A stretch of DNA of 37,091 nt from JAWXBT01 sp964523015. GTDB taxonomy: Bacteria > Bdellovibrionota_C > UBA2361 > J135. Shown piece after piece: positions 33,565 to 37,091 of the stretch. Both the position numbers and the translations under genes were made by a program. The stretch covers positions 1-37,091 of the forward strand of contig CAZFXN010000027.1 in assembly GCA_964523015.1 (NCBI GenBank). Direction: 5' to 3'. Within the stretch, counting starts at the first letter, position 1, and the number at the start of each line of letters is the position of its first letter. The notes under the pieces were generated by a model. That model searched no databases, was not told where the DNA came from, and saw nothing but the letters and a program-made list of their open reading frames with translations.

Positions 33565-33609
33565 TTATTTCAAACTAAATTATTTCAAACTAAATTACTT
33601 CAAACTAAA
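33565..33609 (-). repeat. 15-bp x3 tandem repeat carrying three in-frame stops
   Basis: On the minus strand TTTAGTTTGAAGTAA (33595-33609) is followed by two copies of TTTAGTTTGAAATAA (33580-33594 and 33565-33579). In the DUF1800 frame each unit reads Phe-Ser-Leu-Lys-stop. The first unit is the real C-terminus, and the other two lie between it and the DUF1501 ribosome-binding site. Only one base differs between the first unit and the other two. Confidence 0.9.
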
Positions 33610-35430
33610 TTCCGGCATACTTAAAAGCTGATAGTAAGCTCCTAATCCTTTCATATTTTGGTCAGCGGGATCTGTATTATTATAAGGGTCTGATGTAAAA
33701 ACATTATTGTACTGTTTCTTTTTATCCATATAATCTTTAATTGTGGCGACAATATTCGAATCCACTTCACCAACACCTAATCTATGTGCAGCAAAATTTA
33801 TAACCTCCTCAGCAGTAACAGCACCACTTGGTAATATTTTTGCTGCGGTCCAATCCGGCTCTGGAAGTGCAAGGGAAGTGAAGTCCCCTGTTAAATCGAT
33901 AAACAGATTGACTTTGTTAAGCATTACAGACGGGCTAAGCCATCCATCTTGAGGATACCAAAAAACTGATGAGGCCATATTTACCTGCATGCCCATATTC
34001 CCGATCGCTTTTTGTCCTTCTTTCGGATTATACGCATCCTCCATTTCTAAAATTCTAATTAACTCAATAGCGAATTCGGCTGGATTCTTTGGCACAGTAT
34101 TTCGATAAGCAGAATCATAGAAAGCCTTCGATGACAAAAGTATCTTCATGGCTTTTCGTAGGTGATAATCGTTATCTTGAATGACTTTTGCAAAACTCTC
34201 AATTAACTCCTTTGGTGGTGTAGGAATTACATATTCCTTGAGAATCTCCTTGGCATAATAAATGCAAGTATTTGGATGGTTATCAATAATTCCTTGTGTG
34301 AGATCACTATAAGTGGACCCTGAAAAGGACCATGACTTACCAGGAAACATAGTAAATATCCCTGGCTCATGTTGAATTGGTTTTTCTTCTGTCTCCATCT
34401 GATTTGTTGAATAGTTATTTTTAACTGACCAACCAGTTAAAAATTTCGCGGCAGATGCGATATCTCCAGATCCATCAAGTGCTGTTTCCGTATAATTTGG
34501 TTCGCCATCAAGATTTGTAGTGCCCAAAAGAAATAATTCCATTAGCTCACGTGCATAATTTTCATTTGGATTCCCTTTTTTATTTAGCTCGTTATTTAAA
34601 TAAACAAGCATCAAAGGATTCAATGTTACATCCTTAGCTAACGACCTAAGGTCAGTTTCTCCGTAAGAGGATGCTCTTAAAAGATTAAAATAATCCCACC
34701 ACTCGCCTCTGAATGTCTCATCTGAAATAACATCCCCGGACACTGTCCAAACACTAAGCAGAAATAAAGCAAATTTCTCGGCATATGGATTATTGGTCTT
34801 ACTCCAAAGATACATAAGTGCCGCTCTTTGTCCGGCTGGAGATTGAGTTGTAGTAACATTTAGCTGATTATCTAAATAGTCATTTACTGTATCTAAAACT
34901 CCAGCATCTTCATTATAAGTAGACATAAAAGCATCCACTAAAGCTGAAACCCCTTGGGTTACTCCAATTGAAACATAACTGTTTTCGCTTGGGCTTAATC
35001 CAAAACCTGCCTTCTCAAAAAGATATCGTACATCCTCTTCAGTCATAACACGGTCAAGTAGCGCCATTGAGGAGCTCCCAATACTCCCTTTTGATTTTGA
35101 TCCATTTTCACAAAAAGCTTTATTATCGGCGAGCGACTTCTTTTTTTCCTTTATCTTAGTGGTCAATTTTTTAATTGCTTTTTCGGTTGTTGCATTCTTC
35201 TTTTTCTCTTTCAGTTTTTTTATCTCTTCATTCTCTGAAACAAAATTTTTCCCTTTGACTTTGCCAGATAAGTAACTTCCATTTTTGGTTTGATAGCAGG
35301 TAAGGTATTTCCCAGTTGGGGAGATAACTGAGAAGGAATTTTCTTTAGGTATCGGTTTTGCTTCTGCGTACGTTAGGGGAAACAAAAACGTGATCGCTAT
35401 TATATAGCCTAACTTAAGCTGACTCTTCAC
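33595..35430 (-). CDS. DUF1800 family secreted protein
   Basis: The 611-residue protein has a Sec signal peptide (about 1-24, ending TYAEA). Residues 30-110 include a lysine/glutamate-rich coiled coil (EEIKKLKEKKKNATTEK), an unusual N-terminal addition. The DUF1800 domain follows, with RYLFEKAGFGLSPSE, NENYARELMELFLLGT, AAKFLTGWSV and FWYPQDGWLSPS, the family's signature stretches. Members are exported and almost always encoded next to DUF1501 proteins, as here; their activity is unknown. The start is GTG at 35428-35430, fixed by a perfect AAGGAG 6 nt upstream. The gene ends with the threefold FSLK-stop repeat. Confidence 0.93.
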   Translation of the reverse strand: MKSQLKLGYIIAITFLFPLTYAEAKPIPKENSFSVISPTGKYLTCYQTKNGSYLSGKVKGKNFVSENEEIKKLKEKKKNATTEKAIKKLTTKIKEKKKSLADNKAFCENGSKSKGSIGSSSMALLDRVMTEEDVRYLFEKAGFGLSPSENSYVSIGVTQGVSALVDAFMSTYNEDAGVLDTVNDYLDNQLNVTTTQSPAGQRAALMYLWSKTNNPYAEKFALFLLSVWTVSGDVISDETFRGEWWDYFNLLRASSYGETDLRSLAKDVTLNPLMLVYLNNELNKKGNPNENYARELMELFLLGTTNLDGEPNYTETALDGSGDIASAAKFLTGWSVKNNYSTNQMETEEKPIQHEPGIFTMFPGKSWSFSGSTYSDLTQGIIDNHPNTCIYYAKEILKEYVIPTPPKELIESFAKVIQDNDYHLRKAMKILLSSKAFYDSAYRNTVPKNPAEFAIELIRILEMEDAYNPKEGQKAIGNMGMQVNMASSVFWYPQDGWLSPSVMLNKVNLFIDLTGDFTSLALPEPDWTAAKILPSGAVTAEEVINFAAHRLGVGEVDSNIVATIKDYMDKKKQYNNVFTSDPYNNTDPADQNMKGLGAYYQLLSMPEFSLK

Positions 35431-35436
35431 TACGCA

Positions 35437-35442
35437 CTCCTT
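35437..35442 (-). promoter_or_regulatory. Strong Shine-Dalgarno AAGGAG before the DUF1800 GTG start
   Basis: On the minus strand AAGGAG lies 6 nt before GTG at 35430, which decides this non-ATG start. Such a strong site is rare among the genes of this window. Confidence 0.8.
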
Positions 35443-35678
35443 TACTATCTTAGAAACTACTCAAAGGGATCTTTGCAAGCGACATGCCGTACCAAAACCT
35501 CGCTATTTAGTGCTTAAAATTTAGTTAAGAGGCTTACATTCAAGTAGATAGAAAAATTGGGTAATCCGTTTCCTAAGTAAAATTAGGAGCTGACGAATTG
35601 AACAGAAAATGGGGTGCTCTCGTGTTTTTCATTTTCAAAAACTATAGAAGCTGGACATCGAAAAACTCAGATGAATAA
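35443..35678. other. Intergenic region upstream of the DUF1800 operon
   Basis: About 240 bases separate the MoeB-like gene's stop and the DUF1800 start, both on the minus strand. It should contain the DUF1800 promoter, but no convincing -35/-10 pair, terminator or coding remnant was seen. Confidence 0.3.
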
Positions 35679-36815
35679 TTAATATCTAGACATGGTAAGA
35701 TCAATCTCTCGGGCCCAAGCATCGATACCCCCTTTAAGATTCACTAAATTCGTAAATTGAAAATTCTGAGATAAGAAATTGATAGCACTTTTGCTTCTCA
35801 TCCCGTGATGACACATTACAACAACAGGCCCCATCCGATTAATTTTGTGATGCTTAGCTTCTAATTCAGATAGTGGAATCAACTCTCCATCTAGATGACA
35901 GATCCTATGTTCTATTGATTCTCTTACATCTACAATCTGAACTTTGTCTCCACTATCTAAAAGTTTTTTAAGATCTTGAACCGTCATTTCTGGTGCCATC
36001 TGCCCCTCCTTTGTTATAGAACAGCCCGCGTTAACAGGGATCAACTTCTTAACCTGACCTGCCTCTTTAGTCCTAGTTAATTTTGCAATTGACTGTGCCC
36101 CAGTTTCGATATTGAGGGAAAGCATTGTTCCTGAAAGTGGAGTACCAATCTTGGCTAAAATTTTTATTGCCTCGGCTGCCATAAGGGTCCCAATAACTCC
36201 AGGCACAACTCCTACGACTCCAAGCTCCGCACAATTTGGAATAGCATCTACTGATGGTGGCTTTGGAAAAAGACAACGATAAGTAGGCCCCAACTGACCA
36301 TCTTGATTCTCAAGATTAAAAACTGCTACCTGGCCCTCAAAACCAAAGATAGCACCAAAGATAAATGGCTTTTTAGCTATGACACAAGCATCGTTGACTA
36401 AGTATCTTGTCTCAAAATTATCAGAGCAATCTAAGATAAGATCATATTGACTGACTAGATTGAGGGCATTAGTAAGATCAAATCGCTCAGGAATTGCATT
36501 GACCATAACGTGTGGATTTATCTTACTGAGCTTCTCTTTTGCTACATAAACTTTTCTCTGACCAATATCCGCATCACCAAAAAGGATCTGTCGATGAAGA
36601 TTTGAAATATCTACTCGGTCATTATCTATAATGCCAAGGGTACCAATGCCCGCAGCCGCAAGATATTGAAGTGCTGGGCATCCAATACCACCTGCCCCAA
36701 TAATGAGAGCACTACTTGATTTAATATTTTCCTGTCCTGCAAAACCAAAACTACTTAGCTTTGTTTGACGAGAGTATCGGAGAACTTCAGCAGGCGTTAA
36801 TTTGTCAGATTTCAT
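35679..36815 (-). CDS. MoeB/ThiF-like adenylyltransferase with rhodanese domain
   Basis: The 378-residue protein joins an E1-like domain and a rhodanese domain. ATP-binding GAGGIGCPALQYL starts at 40, DNDRVDISNLHRQILF at 64-79, DCSDNFETR at 129-137, and the catalytic Cys lies in NCAELG (Cys195). The rhodanese part (about 275-375) has the active loop CHHGMRS (Cys334). Relatives (MoeZ/MOCS3 type) adenylate ThiS/MoaD-like carrier C-termini and pass on sulfur for molybdopterin, thiamine, thiolated tRNA or cysteine. The zinc-binding CxxC pairs usual in MoeB are not present: TYRC has Thr where the first Cys is expected. No carrier protein gene is in the window. Confidence 0.92.
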   Translation of the reverse strand: MKSDKLTPAEVLRYSRQTKLSSFGFAGQENIKSSSALIIGAGGIGCPALQYLAAAGIGTLGIIDNDRVDISNLHRQILFGDADIGQRKVYVAKEKLSKINPHVMVNAIPERFDLTNALNLVSQYDLILDCSDNFETRYLVNDACVIAKKPFIFGAIFGFEGQVAVFNLENQDGQLGPTYRCLFPKPPSVDAIPNCAELGVVGVVPGVIGTLMAAEAIKILAKIGTPLSGTMLSLNIETGAQSIAKLTRTKEAGQVKKLIPVNAGCSITKEGQMAPEMTVQDLKKLLDSGDKVQIVDVRESIEHRICHLDGELIPLSELEAKHHKINRMGPVVVMCHHGMRSKSAINFLSQNFQFTNLVNLKGGIDAWAREIDLTMSRY

Positions 36816-36840
36816 ATTTTGTAAGAGTTCACAAAAACTA

Positions 36841-36859
36841 CAAAACCGATCAGGTTTTG
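36841..36859 (-). terminator. Hairpin upstream of the MoeB-like gene, possible terminator
   Basis: CAAAACC (36841-36847) and GGTTTTG (36853-36859) pair around a 5-base loop. On the minus strand the stem is followed by TAGTTTTTG, so it could end the transcript of the gene entering from the right edge. It lies only 25 bases before the MoeB-like start, so a role in that gene's control is also possible. Confidence 0.35.
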
Positions 36860-36983
36860 ACCACTCAAATTAGCAAAAACCTAACTTTATATCCAATTGG
36901 TCTTGCTTATCTTTTTTATCCAGTGAACGCTTACCATATCATTAGACATATAGTTTAAGTGGATGAAATCACAGTCTAAATAT

Positions 36984-37091
36984 CTACGCCTTATAGAGGG
37001 CAAACATAAAATTCAATGCCCTTAAAATGCCTCTACCAAGCATCGTTTTTTTCAACATCCGCTCTATCAGACTCGTGGTTCGATGCAGTGG
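36984..37091 (-). CDS. C-terminal end of a gene cut by the right edge
   Basis: One minus-strand frame is open for 35 codons from the window edge to TAG at 36984-36986, ending in a helix-like, basic peptide (LIERMLKKTMLGRGILRA ... LYKA). It is the longest frame at this edge; a second minus frame stops at 37033. No family can be named from so short a piece. Confidence 0.4.
   Translation of the reverse strand, partial: PLHRTTSLIERMLKKTMLGRGILRALNFMFALYKA

Noticed and set aside
36761..36958. 65-codon plus-strand frame overlapping the MoeB-like start
   Set aside because: It mostly overlaps the 5' end and upstream region of the well-supported minus-strand gene, has no ribosome-binding site, and its peptide has no recognisable pattern.
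37033..37091. Alternative minus-strand frame at the right edge ending at 37033
   Set aside because: It is open too, but shorter than the frame that ends at 36984; without the next bases the choice is only a preference.

Overview
The window is about 37 kb of AT-rich, densely coded DNA from a Gram-negative-type bacterium. Evidence for this is the Sec and Tat export signals, the GT9/CgeB-type glycosyltransferases, a paired DUF1800/DUF1501 cell-surface gene set, and the absence of any sporulation or Gram-positive signature. The gene mix recalls deltaproteobacterial/Bdellovibrionota-like lineages, but there is no rRNA or marker gene and this placement is weak. I see no tRNA, rRNA, CRISPR array, transposase or phage gene.

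Layout. (1) 1-190: start of a secreted protein running off the left edge. (2) 416-2841: an MBOAT/SGNH pair for O-acylation of a glycan, followed by a run of stem-loops. (3) 3165-6769: an APC permease with a cytosolic tail, a convergent UspA-type stress protein, and an AAA/DUF4143 ATPase. (4) 6781-27703: a mosaic glycan-biosynthesis region on both strands, with a GT4 glycosyltransferase, AsnB-type amidotransferase, HI0933-type flavoprotein, double-domain GT2, L-2-hydroxyglutarate-oxidase-like flavoprotein, three large GT-C-like membrane proteins, a sugar-nucleotide-type epimerase coupled to an amine-oxidase-like flavoprotein, a large secreted protein with jelly-roll-like repeats, and a methyltransferase. 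It also carries a truncated GT2 gene start and a truncated AbiEii-type gene, so it has been rearranged. (5) 27767-32001: a three-gene minus-strand operon (Maf-like/CgeB fusion, GT9, small unknown protein) that looks like a protein-glycosylation cassette. (6) 32304-35430: a DUF1800-DUF1501 operon with strong ribosome-binding sites. (7) 35679-36815: a MoeB/ThiF-like enzyme with a rhodanese domain, then the end of a gene entering from the right edge.

How it fits together. Most genes make, modify or display surface glycans: sugar transfer in the cytoplasm (GT2, GT4, GT9, CgeB), membrane-embedded transfer (GT-C), amidation (AsnB), sugar nucleotide or lipid-linked sugar modification (epimerase, flavoproteins), O-acylation (MBOAT/SGNH) and a possible carbohydrate-binding exported protein.

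The most unusual signals are at DNA level. Two unrelated genes have their last codons plus stop codon tandemly duplicated in frame (SEQ-stop x2; FSLK-stop x3), and the signal peptide of the 1009-residue protein is built from four copies of a 15-bp unit. A three-hairpin structured region at 2920-3085 ends in a roughly 50-bp sequence that recurs at 32040-32089. About ten genes have a -10-like hexamer only 8-11 nt before the start codon and no Shine-Dalgarno sequence, suggesting near-leaderless transcripts.
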